A stretch of DNA of 64,000 bases from VRUE01 sp963747765. GTDB lineage: Bacteria; Actinomycetota; Thermoleophilia; Solirubrobacterales; 70-9. The DNA is taken from the NCBI GenBank assembly GCA_963747765.1, contig CAVVGH010000005.1, forward strand, positions 310,001 to 374,000, written 5' to 3'. A model generated the notes under the pieces. It had not been told where the DNA came from. It worked only from the letters and a program-made list of their open reading frames with translations, and made no database searches. Positions 1 to 7,783 of the stretch are shown piece after piece; within the stretch, counting starts at the first letter, position 1; each line of letters opens with the position of its first letter. Position numbers and translations under genes: made by a program.

Positions 1-60
1 TTCTTACCTGCTGCGAGATTTGTCGTCGCGCATCTGTGATGCGCTCGGAGGGCGAACCGG
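1..60. repeat. 3' part of hairpin-rich repeat E
   Basis: The first 20 bases match 11443-11462 inside another copy of the same repeat. A perfect 7-bp stem (GCGCATC at 28-34 with GATGCGC at 38-44) occupies the position held by different but equally paired stems in the copies near 11.46, 20.39 and 25.42 kb. The element is cut by the window edge. Confidence 0.5.
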
Positions 61-133
61 CGGCAACACCAACAACTCTCGTGAGGCAATACGCCTGAGG
101 GGTCGTGAATTAACAGCTGTGGGAGGTCACGAG

Positions 134-488
134 GACCGAGCGCAGGTCGTGGTCGACGTTGAAGTAGCGCAGCGAGGCCCGCATCATTCGGAACGCCTCG
201 TTCTCCATAAAGGGCAGCTCCGAAGGGGAGCTCCGCGCCTCAAAGGCACTCAGTTCAAGAGGTCTCCTGGAGGTTCAAGAGGTCTCCAGGAGGACTCCTA
301 TGCTGGGGCAGGGTCAAGACACCAAGCGCGTGCGCCATGCGGGGATCGCGACGTTGGCGACCTCGTAGCGAGCGAAGGAGGAGCCGGTTACTTCAGCGCG
401 CCGGCTTCGCTCTCGATCAGCTCGGCGGGGTTGGGGGAAGCTGGCGGTTCAGCCGCCCGCCCGCAGCATCCGAAACGCTTCGTTCTCT
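134..488 (-). pseudogene. Fragments of CpsD/Wzz-type BY-kinase
   Basis: Minus-strand translation of 134-222 gives ELPFMENEAFRMMRASLRYF, almost the same as the linker before the kinase domain of the intact gene at 27815-29398. Bases 411-436 then match the NPAELIES stretch of the same gene and 455-487 match ENEAFRM again. The pieces are out of order and not in one frame, so this is a rearranged remnant. Confidence 0.6.
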
Positions 489-491
489 GCG

Positions 492-647
492 TTACTTCTT
501 AGGGGCGGGAGGCTTCGGCGTCAGCGGAACCAGGTTCGTCGGCGCTGGCGGGTTTCTGGGCGTGTTCTGAGGTGTCAATGACGCCTGCTCATCACCCGGA
601 GGGGCCTGTGGGCGAGAGGTTGGCCTGCCGGGTCGCCGCGGACTCAT
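492..647 (-). CDS. Proline-rich microprotein 2 of the DUF6338 operon
   Basis: A 51-residue protein whose ATG overlaps the stop of the 43-residue gene upstream (ATGA), indicating translational coupling. It is rich in Pro and basic residues and has no membrane segment. Its C-terminal half (TPRNPPAPTNLVPLTP, then a KK end) is nearly identical to the C-terminal half of the preceding microprotein, so the two are diverged tandem copies with different N-termini. Function is unknown; conservation of a shared tail between adjacent coupled ORFs argues that both are real genes. Confidence 0.6.
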   Translation of the reverse strand: MSPRRPGRPTSRPQAPPGDEQASLTPQNTPRNPPAPTNLVPLTPKPPAPKK

Positions 648-775
648 TTGCCCTTGGCCTTCTTGGCATCCGGTGGTGTCAGAGGCACGAGCTTCGTAGG
701 CGCCGGCGGATTCGTTGGGGTCTTCAGGGCGCTCAAGGCACCCTCCTGAAGGCGCTTGCCATTGGACTCGCTCAT
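644..775 (-). CDS. Proline-rich microprotein 1 of the DUF6338 operon
   Basis: A 43-residue protein that starts inside the stop of the DUF6338 gene (ATGA overlap at 772-775) and ends inside the start of the next microprotein (ATGA at 644-647). Sequence reads MSESNGKRLQEG, then a Pro-rich TPTNPPAPTKLVPLTP block and a Lys-rich end. The shared block with its neighbour is the main evidence. It could be a cytoplasmic partner of the membrane protein; this is inference. Confidence 0.65.
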   Translation of the reverse strand: MSESNGKRLQEGALSALKTPTNPPAPTKLVPLTPPDAKKAKGK

Positions 776-1449
776 GACTGCAGGGTACCGGGTCCTTCGG
801 GCACCAGATCGATGCGAGCAATCTGGTGCGCCGCGATGTAGACGCCACGTTCGGGCTCGGCGCGTAGGGCAAGGCTGCGGATGCCGCGCTCATCCTCCTC
901 AACCGTGCACAGTGCCTCAAGATAGATGTCGTGAGGTTGAGGGGTCTGGCCCACGGCCGAGCGCCGGCCGTAGATCCCACCTACCAGCCGTGGGGCAGCG
1001 GCGCTGTGCCCGACCAGCTCGACGATCACCCAGACACCGTCCTTGCGCCAGCGCTGATACGCATAGTCGAAGGCATCCCTGGCCTCTCCGCCGCCAAGGC
1101 CTGCAGCAAAGAGATTGGGAGGCCCGTCCCTTGACTCCACGTTGGCCAAATAGCTATTTAGGCAGACCCCGACAACAATCGGGACGCCCAACAGAACGAC
1201 CGCAACATAAGCGCTGATTGCGCCCACGTGGTTGATCCAATCCTCCGGAGGCCCCACCGTTTCGACCAGGTGCGCGGTCCAGAAGCCGAATACGAGGTGG
1301 ACGATCAGCGTGTAGGCGAGGGCGCGGAGCGCGAGTTCGAGATCACTCCGCGAAGAGCGTGCCGAGCGCGCGACGCTTAGCTCGGCGACGATGAACCCCG
1401 GCATCAGCAGGGCGATCGCGGCCAGGATGGAGGCGGCGGTGTTAAGCAC
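772..1449 (-). CDS. DUF6338-like membrane protein
   Basis: A 225-residue protein with three predicted membrane helices in its first half (about residues 4-24, 44-62 and 80-100) and a cytoplasmic C-terminal domain of about 120 residues containing the WVIVELVGHS and GGIYGRRSAVG stretches, which I associate with the DUF6338 family. The GTG start at 1449 has a GAGGA sequence just upstream. It heads a three-gene coupled operon with two Pro-rich microproteins. A LexA-like box lies 26 nt upstream of the start. No biochemical function is known to me for the family. Confidence 0.7.
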   Translation of the reverse strand: MLNTAASILAAIALLMPGFIVAELSVARSARSSRSDLELALRALAYTLIVHLVFGFWTAHLVETVGPPEDWINHVGAISAYVAVVLLGVPIVVGVCLNSYLANVESRDGPPNLFAAGLGGGEARDAFDYAYQRWRKDGVWVIVELVGHSAAAPRLVGGIYGRRSAVGQTPQPHDIYLEALCTVEEDERGIRSLALRAEPERGVYIAAHQIARIDLVPEGPGTLQS

Positions 1450-1474
1450 TCCTCGCTCCCATTAGACTGCCCCG

Positions 1475-1490
1475 TCGAACACCTGTTCGC
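1475..1490. promoter_or_regulatory. LexA/SOS-type box upstream of the DUF6338 operon
   Basis: TCGAACACCTGTTCGC fits the actinobacterial LexA pattern TCGAAC-N4-GTTCGA with one end mismatch. It sits where the -35 region of the minus-strand operon should be. Confidence 0.55.
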
Positions 1491-1744
1491 ATTCGACCAG
1501 CTTTGCAGCGGCACCGGATGGAATGCCTGGCGCTTTCGGCGTCGAGCCGCCTAGATTCGCTCGCTGAGACCCCCGATGTCGCAAGCTAGCTCGCGGATGC
1601 GGTGCGCCGCGGTGCGCCCTTCCAGACCCTCGCCGAGCCGCAGTCGCTTCAGCCTCGTCAGCTCGCGGTGGCGATCGCAGCGGGATGACACGGGCCTCCG
1701 AGACAGGGTCGCGCTGGGACCTCAAGTTCAGGCTACGGAGGGCG

Positions 1745-2054
1745 CCGCTACGACTGCTTGGCGTCGCCTGGGCCCGTGCTGGCCTTGGCGCTGACCGGCT
1801 GCGCCGCAGCCGGTCCTGGGCCGTAGCCATACCCGCCGTAGCCGTACTTCTTCCGCCGGCTCAGCTTGATGGCGTTGGCGACCACGCCCAGCACGGGGGC
1901 ATCGAGACGGCTGAGCTGCTCGCGCAGGCGTTCCGCCGCATCGCGCGTGGTACTTCCCCATCCGCGCCACCACGATCACGCCGTCGACCTTGCGCAGCAG
2001 CGGGAAGGCGTCGGAGACGACGCCGGTCGGCGCCGTGTCGATCACGACTTCCTG
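1745..2054 (-). pseudogene. C-terminal BY-kinase (CpsD) remnant
   Basis: The minus strand encodes MIDTAPTGVVSDAFPLLRK followed by VDGVIVVARM (Walker B region and downstream strand of a BY-kinase), then after a frameshift LDAPVLGVVANAIK and a Tyr cluster KKYGYGGYGYGPG. This is the last third of a CpsD homologue; the N-terminal part is missing and the frame is broken near 1930. Confidence 0.75.
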
Positions 2055-2059
2055 TCGCC

Positions 2060-2150
2060 CGGGAGGTCGACTACAACCCGCGTCCCAATCTCCAGCGCCT
2101 CATCTTTCCGCCTCGGGTCGGCGGGGGAGCAGGCGGCAGAGGCGTGCCAG
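2060..2150 (-). repeat. CpsB phosphatase C-terminal tail, copy 1
   Basis: About 85 bp nearly identical to 3420-3505 and 10016-10090. In the longest copy this stretch is the end of a CpsB-type PHP phosphatase (PPPTQGGKIRRWRLGRG). Here it is fused directly to the CpsD remnant. Confidence 0.6.
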
Positions 2151-2213
2151 CCTGGCGTTGCGCATGTCAGGCCGAACCAGCCCTCGGCTGGCCGGATTCT
2201 TCGCGCTTGCGCT

Positions 2214-2474
2214 TTAGGAAGCCGCGCCCTCTAGGAATTCGCGGAACACGTCCTCGTCACGCTCGACGAAGTAGTGCGAGTGGGTGCGCTTGATCGTGTC
2301 AAACGAGTCTGCGCCGACCAGCACAACCTCGATCTCCTCGTCGTCGCGGTGGGCCTGCTCCAGCTCGGAGTAGCGTTCGGCAGCGGCTGTGTGATCGCGC
2401 CCGAACTCCTCGTGCTGAAGGGCACGACTATCGAGGTCGTAGATTAGGAGGAAATATTGCTCTGGCGGCGTCAC
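2214..2474 (-). CDS. Small acidic protein, candidate antitoxin to the RelA/SpoT protein
   Basis: 86 residues, strongly acidic (repeated D/E around residues 40-55), no membrane segment. The GTG start overlaps the stop of the upstream synthetase by 4 nt (GTGA). I do not recognise a domain. The size, acidity and coupling to a stand-alone alarmone-synthetase domain resemble toxSAS toxin-antitoxin operons, which is why I suggest an antitoxin role. Confidence 0.6.
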   Translation of the reverse strand: MTPPEQYFLLIYDLDSRALQHEEFGRDHTAAAERYSELEQAHRDDEEIEVVLVGADSFDTIKRTHSHYFVERDEDVFREFLEGAAS

Positions 2475-3214
2475 TCGGTCTCCCTTCTCCCTAGCTGGTG
2501 CTGGACCTGCCTATGAAGCTCCTGGAACCGTCTGAGCGTTGTCGGGTCGCGTTGGGCCTCGTCATCCGCATCCGCCTGGGCCAGCAGATCAGCACCAAGC
2601 CGATAGTACTCCGTAACGTCCTCAGGCGCGCGATCCGTCTTTAGCCCGAGGCCTGTACCGCGATCGGTCCTCTCGATCAACTCGGCCCAGGCGTGCTGAG
2701 AGATCGTCCGCAACTGGATCTCGATCAGGAGGCCCTCCTTCTGCACGACCAAGTGCATCGCCCGGTATCCAGATCGCGGCCTGGGGATCGACACGTAGTC
2801 GCGGACGCGGCGGATATCCCACCGCTTCTGCTTTCCGAGATGGTCAATGGTTGCCCTGACCTCGTCGACCGAACCGAATAGTGCCCGGCAACCGCCGATG
2901 TCGTGCATCTGAGACAGGCGCATCTCCGGCTCGCGCAGCAGCTTGTCAGCGATGGTGCGCATCCGCTTCAGTCGTTGAGCCACCACCGGACGCTCGTTCA
3001 CCTTCGCCGAAGAGTGGCGATCAACGTAGTAGCGGATACCGGCGGCGACCTTGGTCAGCGGACCGGCGTGACAGGTACGGAAATTGTCAATAACGACAAG
3101 CTCGCGAGTCAGCTCCGGTTCGCGTAGGTCAACGGCACCCGTCAGCCAGCCTCGCAGCCGTTCGCCCGCCTTGTCGATGCGGGTCTTCGAATTCGTTAGC
3201 TCGACTGTCCCCAT
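2471..3214 (-). CDS. Stand-alone RelA/SpoT-domain protein (candidate toxSAS toxin)
   Basis: 247 residues from the ATG at 3214 (a GTG at 3274 would add 20 residues of no evident homology). It has the synthetase signatures: RLKRMRTIADKLLREPEMRL, DIGGCRALF, RDYVSIPRPRSGYRAMHLVV (G-loop with the conserved Tyr) and EIQLRTISQHAWAELIE. No HD hydrolase or TGS/ACT domain is present, so it is a small alarmone-synthetase-like enzyme transferring pyrophosphate to a nucleotide or, as in some toxSAS enzymes, to tRNA. The coupled small acidic gene downstream favours a TA role; the substrate cannot be read from sequence. Confidence 0.8.
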   Translation of the reverse strand: MGTVELTNSKTRIDKAGERLRGWLTGAVDLREPELTRELVVIDNFRTCHAGPLTKVAAGIRYYVDRHSSAKVNERPVVAQRLKRMRTIADKLLREPEMRLSQMHDIGGCRALFGSVDEVRATIDHLGKQKRWDIRRVRDYVSIPRPRSGYRAMHLVVQKEGLLIEIQLRTISQHAWAELIERTDRGTGLGLKTDRAPEDVTEYYRLGADLLAQADADDEAQRDPTTLRRFQELHRQVQHQLGRRETE

Positions 3215-3239
3215 CAAGAGCCGGACTCTAGATGCGGGA

Positions 3240-3510
3240 TCGGCGAGGCAATGAATCGCGGCTCCTGGGGGCACCCGGCGGGCTGCTGAAACGCGGCCTC
3301 GTAGGCCAGTTGCTCGAATCGTCCCGCCACCTACTGTCCAAGCCGCTGGCTCCGAAAAGTCTCCCCCCAGGCCGGGGCAGGTACGGTCGGCGCCGTGTCG
3401 ATCACGGGCTCCTATCGCTTGGGAGGTCGACTACTACCCCCGTCCCAATCTCCAGCGGCTCATCTTTCCGCTTCGGGTCGGCGGGGGAGGAGGGGGGAGG
3501 GGTGTGCTTG
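3240..3510 (-). pseudogene. Mosaic of membrane-protein fragment, L-like leader and CpsB tail
   Basis: 3260-3340 encodes FEQLAYEAAF, related to the membrane-protein fragment at 19.7 kb. 3350-3370 is an inverted L-type leader (GTCTCCCCCCAGG). 3380-3505 repeats 2030-2150, including the CpsB tail. No intact gene is present. Confidence 0.45.
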
Positions 3511-3593
3511 GGAGCGTCCACCCTGGGGCCAGTGCAAGTGGCCGCTCCGACGCGCGCAGGAGGAGCGGATCGGCAGCCCTACCGCCACGCTGC

Positions 3594-4421
3594 TCAGGAG
3601 CGCAGTGGGACGATGTCATCGACGGGTGGTGCATTGCGCAGTCTGCCGCCGAGTTCGCGCATAACGGTGTTAGCCGCAATGTCGAGGTCGTACTCGGGAG
3701 GCGTGCTTGACAGGAGCGCGTCCAGGTCGTGGCCGAAGCTGGCGTTTGCGAGCTTGGCGGCGAGGTTGGCCCGCAGCTCCGGGTAGCTGAAGGCGGCATC
3801 TCCCATGTAGCGATGAAAGCCGGCGACGATCTGTTCGGGGTCGGCCTTGAGAACGGTGAGCCCGAGCCATAGGTCGAAGAGGTCGCGGCCCTTGCTGCGC
3901 TGATAAAGGGCACGGAGCTTGGTGGCGAGCAGCTCCTCGGCCTGGAATGTGAGGATGTCGGCTTCGCCACTCCACCAGGAGGTCTCGACCTTGTGGCGCA
4001 CAGCCTTCCGCGGCATGAACGATGCGGTTTCAGTGATGTTCATCTCGATCTTGATGCGGATGCGACCAATACCTTCCGTGGGCTGCCCGTCCAGGTAGAC
4101 GTGCACCATCTGTCCAGATCGCTGTCGGCTGGAGACGGCCAGCCCGATCTCGTCGGCCAACTTCGCGAGCGCCTGTGTGTAGGGCTTGATGCCGGTGTGG
4201 GTCAAGCGGACGTAGTCGAGGTCTTCGGAGTAGCGCAGAGGGCTCGGTAGGTGGAGCTTGTGCAGGCAGGTACCGCCGCGCATCGCAAGCTCAGGGCCGA
4301 GCACCTCGTCGCGGCTGATCTCGATCATCAGGCGGGACAGCAGCAGATCCTGCTCGATCTGCACCCTGTCGGGCCACGGCGCCTTTGAGCGCCAAGCGAT
4401 GAGGGCAGGACGGTCGATCAC
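3594..4421 (-). CDS. abiEii: AbiEii-family nucleotidyltransferase toxin (AbiE locus 1)
   Basis: 275 residues. The nucleotidyltransferase signature is visible as RGGTCLHKLHLPSPLRYSED followed by LDYVR (GG/GS loop plus DLD), with the second conserved region around ARALYQRSKGRDLFDLW (Lys and the D of the fold). The family transfers nucleotides and blocks growth during phage infection in type IV-like TA systems. The start overlaps the antitoxin stop by 4 nt. Length is normal for the family and no damage is visible. Confidence 0.85.
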   Translation of the reverse strand: MIDRPALIAWRSKAPWPDRVQIEQDLLLSRLMIEISRDEVLGPELAMRGGTCLHKLHLPSPLRYSEDLDYVRLTHTGIKPYTQALAKLADEIGLAVSSRQRSGQMVHVYLDGQPTEGIGRIRIKIEMNITETASFMPRKAVRHKVETSWWSGEADILTFQAEELLATKLRALYQRSKGRDLFDLWLGLTVLKADPEQIVAGFHRYMGDAAFSYPELRANLAAKLANASFGHDLDALLSSTPPEYDLDIAANTVMRELGGRLRNAPPVDDIVPLRS

Positions 4422-5197
4422 AGGTCTGGTTCGACGGTGCTGTTGACCTGGAGGTTCCAGTCGGCGTCGATCGGGCCGCGAGCGGGCAGGGCGCGCACCA
4501 GCCGCGTCGGGTAGCCGTCGCCGCCTCGCGCGACCTCGTGCAGCGGTTCCAGCTCCAAATCCTCGCGAAACCGGCCGAGCAGCCAGCCCAGGCGTCGCGC
4601 CACCGAGCGCGAGCGCACGCTTGCAAGCTGCGCCAACGCCAGCACGTCGAGATCACCGATCTGTGCGACCACCGTAGCTACGTTGCTCAGCCCGCCAGCG
4701 TCATCAGGATGGACGACGAGGTCCACGACGGTCGTCTCGCGGGTCGCAATCCGTATTCGGCCGGTGTCGACCTGGCGCTCCTGGACCGCCATCCGGTCGA
4801 GATACTCGTTTGCGTAGAAGCGCAGCTTGACCCGCTCTATATCCCGATCGGCGAGGTGCCGGTCGACCATCACCTGGAAGAGCTGCGGCGCCTGGTGAGC
4901 AGCGCCGTGCATCGCCGCGGCGGTCAGCAGGCTCACGTAATAGTCGCGCCCAAGCGTTCGCATCATTGCGTCGATGAACAGCTCGCCCGGCAGCACCCGC
5001 CAAGAGCGGTACTCCGGTGGGACCACCACGTAGAGGCCGCGCGTCGGGGAGAACATCGCGCCCCGACGGCGCAGACGCTGCAAGCCGGGATATACGTGCG
5101 CGGGCGGGACACCCGCAATCTGGGCGGCCTCTGACGGGGTCACCCAGTAGCGTCCTTGCGAGACGAGGACATCGGGCAGGTCTGCAATAGACGGCAC
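4418..5197 (-). CDS. abiEi: AbiEi-family antitoxin (AbiE locus 1)
   Basis: 259 residues. An N-terminal winged-helix segment (VTPSEAAQIAGVPPAHVYPG to LRRRGAMFSPTRGLYVVVPP) precedes the AbiEi C-terminal domain (RDYYVSLLTAAAMHGAAHQA, ATRETTVVDLVVHPDDAGGL). Family members bind inverted repeats in their own promoter and neutralise AbiEii. The GTG start is only 7 nt downstream of a TAGACT -10, so translation is probably leaderless. A decayed paralogue of the pair is at 17.7-18.5 kb. Confidence 0.85.
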   Translation of the reverse strand: MPSIADLPDVLVSQGRYWVTPSEAAQIAGVPPAHVYPGLQRLRRRGAMFSPTRGLYVVVPPEYRSWRVLPGELFIDAMMRTLGRDYYVSLLTAAAMHGAAHQAPQLFQVMVDRHLADRDIERVKLRFYANEYLDRMAVQERQVDTGRIRIATRETTVVDLVVHPDDAGGLSNVATVVAQIGDLDVLALAQLASVRSRSVARRLGWLLGRFREDLELEPLHEVARGGDGYPTRLVRALPARGPIDADWNLQVNSTVEPDL

Positions 5198-5204
5198 CTT
5201 GAGT

Positions 5205-5224
5205 AGTCTAACGTGAGACGTTAG
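5205..5224 (-). promoter_or_regulatory. AbiE-1 promoter and operator
   Basis: A perfect inverted repeat CTAACG-N5-CGTTAG (5208-5224) overlaps the -10 TAGACT (5210-5205, minus strand). A TTACGC -35 lies 17 nt further upstream. This is the expected place for AbiEi autorepression. Confidence 0.6.
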
Positions 5225-5323
5225 TTAGCGTAATATGGCGTCAGCAGGTGATTACGCCCCTCGCCCGCCGGTTCGGCGCGCACGAGCCGGAACGCTCTAC
5301 TCAATCCGGCAGCGGATGCGAGG

Positions 5324-5662
5324 TTAGAGAACGACGAGCTCGCGCTCGGGGTGCTTGGCCGGGCCGAACTCGAAGCCGAGGACGGCACGGGCGCCGAAGG
5401 CGTCGCCTAGCTTCTTGAGGGTCTGGGGGCTGGTGGCGTGCTGGCCGCTCTCGATGCGAGAGATCGCGGAGGCAGTCGTGCCCATGCGGGCGGCCAGCTC
5501 TGCCTGGGTCAGGCCGAGAGCAGCGCGGCGCATGATGACGATGCGGGCCAGCTCCTCGTACGGAGCGAGGCGGTCGTACTCGGCCCTGAACTCGGGGTCC
5601 TCAAGAGACTCCTTGATGTCATCTGAGACGGGCTTTCCAATGGGGCTGATCTGCTTGCTCAT
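5324..5662 (-). CDS. XRE-family antitoxin-like regulator, copy A
   Basis: 112 residues with a helix-turn-helix at about residues 45-100 (LGLTQAELAARMGTTASAIS, RIESGQHATSPQTLKKLGDA). It is over 90% identical to copy B at 10450-10788, where the gene upstream is a Gp49/HigB-like toxin. Here that toxin is absent and a small membrane protein is joined to the same upstream junction, leaving an orphan antitoxin. The promoter palindrome is conserved in both copies. Confidence 0.85.
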   Translation of the reverse strand: MSKQISPIGKPVSDDIKESLEDPEFRAEYDRLAPYEELARIVIMRRAALGLTQAELAARMGTTASAISRIESGQHATSPQTLKKLGDAFGARAVLGFEFGPAKHPERELVVL

Positions 5663-5682
5663 CGTCTATCTCTGCTTGCCGG

Positions 5683-5700
5683 GTTAGCAGCTATGCTAAC
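5683..5700. promoter_or_regulatory. Operator of XRE copy A
   Basis: Perfect palindrome GTTAGCA-GCTA-TGCTAAC, 21 bp upstream of the XRE start. The same 18 bp occur at 10809-10826 before copy B. Confidence 0.65.
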
Positions 5701-5714
5701 AACAACCAAGGGCG

Positions 5715-5951
5715 TCACGGGGCATCGCGACCCGCGGAGGTGTTGACCCCGCTCGGCCGGGCGTCGAAGGAGGCCTCCGCGGCGGCGTAGCCGAAGTCGT
5801 AGAGCTCCTGCTTCTGGGCGCCGCGCAGAACTGCGACCAACCCCAGGCTCGCGACGGTGATTCCGGGATCCGCGTGCAGGCCGTTCAGCAGAAGCGTCAG
5901 GCCGGCGGCTGCCACGGCGGGAATTGCGAAGAGTGCGATGCGGATCAGCAT
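5715..5951 (-). CDS. Small two-helix membrane protein with exchanged C-terminus
   Basis: 78 residues with two membrane helices (about 3-22 and 30-45: LLLNGLHADPGITVASLGLV). Residues 1-45 are closely similar to the 74-residue protein at 20007-20231, and the 35 bp upstream of both starts (GGGCCAGTGTAGATC and following) are also shared. The last residues (AGRDAP) come from the same junction sequence that ends the truncated Gp49-like toxin at 10841-11116, so the C-terminus has been replaced by recombination. Confidence 0.55.
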   Translation of the reverse strand: MLIRIALFAIPAVAAAGLTLLLNGLHADPGITVASLGLVAVLRGAQKQELYDFGYAAAEASFDARPSGVNTSAGRDAP

Positions 5952-6033
5952 TGGGCCAGTGTAGATCTCGTCAAGGAATCGATCGCGAGTACGAGGCCTC
6001 CGATTCCGAAGCCAGTGGCTCCGCGGAACCGCC

Positions 6034-6150
6034 TTACCCGCCCGGCGGGACGGTCGCGCCCTGCTCGCCCTTTGCCGCCCCGGGCCCGTAGCCGTAGTAC
6101 CCGTAGTAGCCGTAGCCGTACTTGCGCCGCCGCGCCACCGGCCTCTCCGC
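6034..6150 (-). pseudogene. CpsD C-terminal Tyr-cluster remnant
   Basis: The minus strand encodes RRRKYGYGYYGYYGYGPG and a short tail ending in VPPGG. This is the Tyr-rich autophosphorylation tail of a BY-kinase with no kinase domain attached; it abuts the excalibur gene. Confidence 0.6.
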
Positions 6151-6172
6151 CATCTGGCTCAGCTGCCCCCTC

Positions 6173-7438
6173 TCACTCGCACCCGTGCCCGTCGCCGTCC
6201 CTGTCGAGGTCGTAGGGGTCGGACCCGATGACCTCGACCGGCCCGGTGTACAGGGGCCCATCGCCGCTGCCGCCTTCGCAGTCGTAGTCGGATGCGTTTG
6301 GGTCGAGGCAGCCCGTGTAGTTGGGATCGCAGCCCGCCGGCGGGGCTTCTTTCTCCGCGGCTTCGCGGCGTTCTCCTTCTTCCTGCTTGTCCAGCAGCCC
6401 CGAATAGCGCTCCGCCGCACCCTCAGCCGACGCGAGCCTTCCCTCTGCCCGGCTCAGCCGCCGGCGCGCCCGGCCCAGCGCCTCGCGGCCACTCGCCTCC
6501 ACCCCGGCAAGGCGCGATGCCCGCGACTCCAGCTTCGACGCCTCGGCCTCCGCCCTCGCAAGCCAGCGCTCCGGCGCGCCCCTCGCCTCCCCGGCGGCCC
6601 GCCCGCGCAGCTCGGCCGACACCAGCACCGGTTCGGGAGCATCGGCGGAGAGCGCCGCCCCAAGCCCCGTCAAGAAGACGATGCCCATCGCCGCCGCGAT
6701 CGCCGTCCTGACCCACTTCGGCGGCGGCTCGCCGCTGGGGAAGGGGGCGCCCCCGCCGCCCTCGGCCCGGACCGAGTGGCGCGCCATCAGCAGGCAGGCG
6801 GGCAGGGCGATGCCGAGCAGGGCGAGAAAGGTGCCGAGCGAGGCGACCACGCTGCCTCCGCCGCTCATCCCCCCGCCCGTGAGCAGCAGCACGAGCCCGC
6901 CCAAGACACACAGCCCGATCGCCCGGCCACGGTCCAGGTCGCTCAGCCTCCGCACCGCGCCGGAGGCCCGGAACCGGCTCCACCCCAGCGCTATCGCGCT
7001 CACGACCAGCGCCGCCAGCCCGAACCCGATGCCACTCGCCACCTGTTGGTCGCGGTCCTCGGCTTCCTGCCGGTGGGCGGCCTCGAGCCCCGCCACCCGC
7101 TCGGCCGCCCGCTCCTGGCGCTCGGCCAGCTCCGCTTCAATCGCCCGCACCTGCGAGCGCGCGGCGCGGGCCTCCCTCCCTGCCGGCGCCGCCCGCCCGG
7201 CGATCGCCGCGTGGCGCGCCTTGGCCGAGGCGAGCCGCGCTTCGGCTTCTGCGACCGCGCCCGCGGCCTCGCTCGCGGCGGCTTCCGCCTCGGCCAGCTT
7301 GGCGCTCAGGCTCTCACCGCCCGCCGACGCGGCCGCCGCTGTTAGGAGCAGGACCCCGCTCAGCCAGAGGGCGACGAGGGGCAGGGCCCCGCGCCACGCG
7401 CGATCGGACAGTGGCTGGCCTTCCTCCGCAGGCAACAC
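6173..7438 (-). CDS. Membrane protein with coiled coils and C-terminal excalibur domain
   Basis: 421 residues from a GTG start. It has an N-terminal signal-anchor-like helix (about 18-38), an Ala/Glu-rich coiled coil (about 42-125), four more hydrophobic helices (about 137-155, 174-190, 200-222, 250-270), a second coiled coil (about 285-355) and a C-terminal excalibur calcium-binding motif (CDPNYTGCLDPN to DLDRDGDGHGCE) with four Cys and an Asp-rich loop. Excalibur domains are usually extracellular. Role unknown; no partner gene is evident. Confidence 0.75.
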   Translation of the reverse strand: MLPAEEGQPLSDRAWRGALPLVALWLSGVLLLTAAAASAGGESLSAKLAEAEAAASEAAGAVAEAEARLASAKARHAAIAGRAAPAGREARAARSQVRAIEAELAERQERAAERVAGLEAAHRQEAEDRDQQVASGIGFGLAALVVSAIALGWSRFRASGAVRRLSDLDRGRAIGLCVLGGLVLLLTGGGMSGGGSVVASLGTFLALLGIALPACLLMARHSVRAEGGGGAPFPSGEPPPKWVRTAIAAAMGIVFLTGLGAALSADAPEPVLVSAELRGRAAGEARGAPERWLARAEAEASKLESRASRLAGVEASGREALGRARRRLSRAEGRLASAEGAAERYSGLLDKQEEGERREAAEKEAPPAGCDPNYTGCLDPNASDYDCEGGSGDGPLYTGPVEVIGSDPYDLDRDGDGHGCE

Positions 7439-7745
7439 GCGAGCGCCACGCTAACCGATTCACGCAGGCGCAGCGACCGAAGCACAGGGCTTCCCGCAGC
7501 TGGCCCGCCGCGCCAGCGCGCTCAATCGTCGATTCGCTCGAAGCGGGCGCCCAGCCCGAGTAGATTGAGCTTGCGGTTCGTCAGGCCCTCGACCGTGGGC
7601 TGACGACGCCCTCCCGCCACGGGCGCCGACACGCTCCCGCTGAGCGACCGGCTGTTCGCGGTGCCACTGAGTGCCCTCTGGTCTGGGTAGGGCCAAGACC
7701 CCGTCTTCTTGCCCCAGCGCCCCGCTTCCCAGTTGGCGGGACAAT
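7439..7745. other. Intergenic stretch without a credible gene
   Basis: The minus strand at 7522-7600 reads TVEGLTNRKLNLLGLGARFE and may be the end of a lost gene, but I cannot assign it. Nothing else is supported. Confidence 0.3.
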
Positions 7746-7747
7746 CT

Positions 7748-7777
7748 CTACACATCTTCGATAGTTATGTGTAGGAT
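7748..7777 (+). promoter_or_regulatory. AbiE-2 operator and -10
   Basis: Inverted repeat CTACACAT (7748-7755) and ATGTGTAG (7767-7774), overlapping a TAGGAT -10 at 7772-7777. The ATG follows after exactly 6 nt, so the transcript is predicted to be leaderless. Confidence 0.55.
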
Positions 7778-7783
7778 TTATTC

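Noticed and set aside
6122..7454. Long plus-strand ORFs of 407 and 257 codons opposite the excalibur gene
   Set aside because: They are antisense shadows in very GC-rich DNA with Arg/Pro/Ala-dominated composition and no domain.
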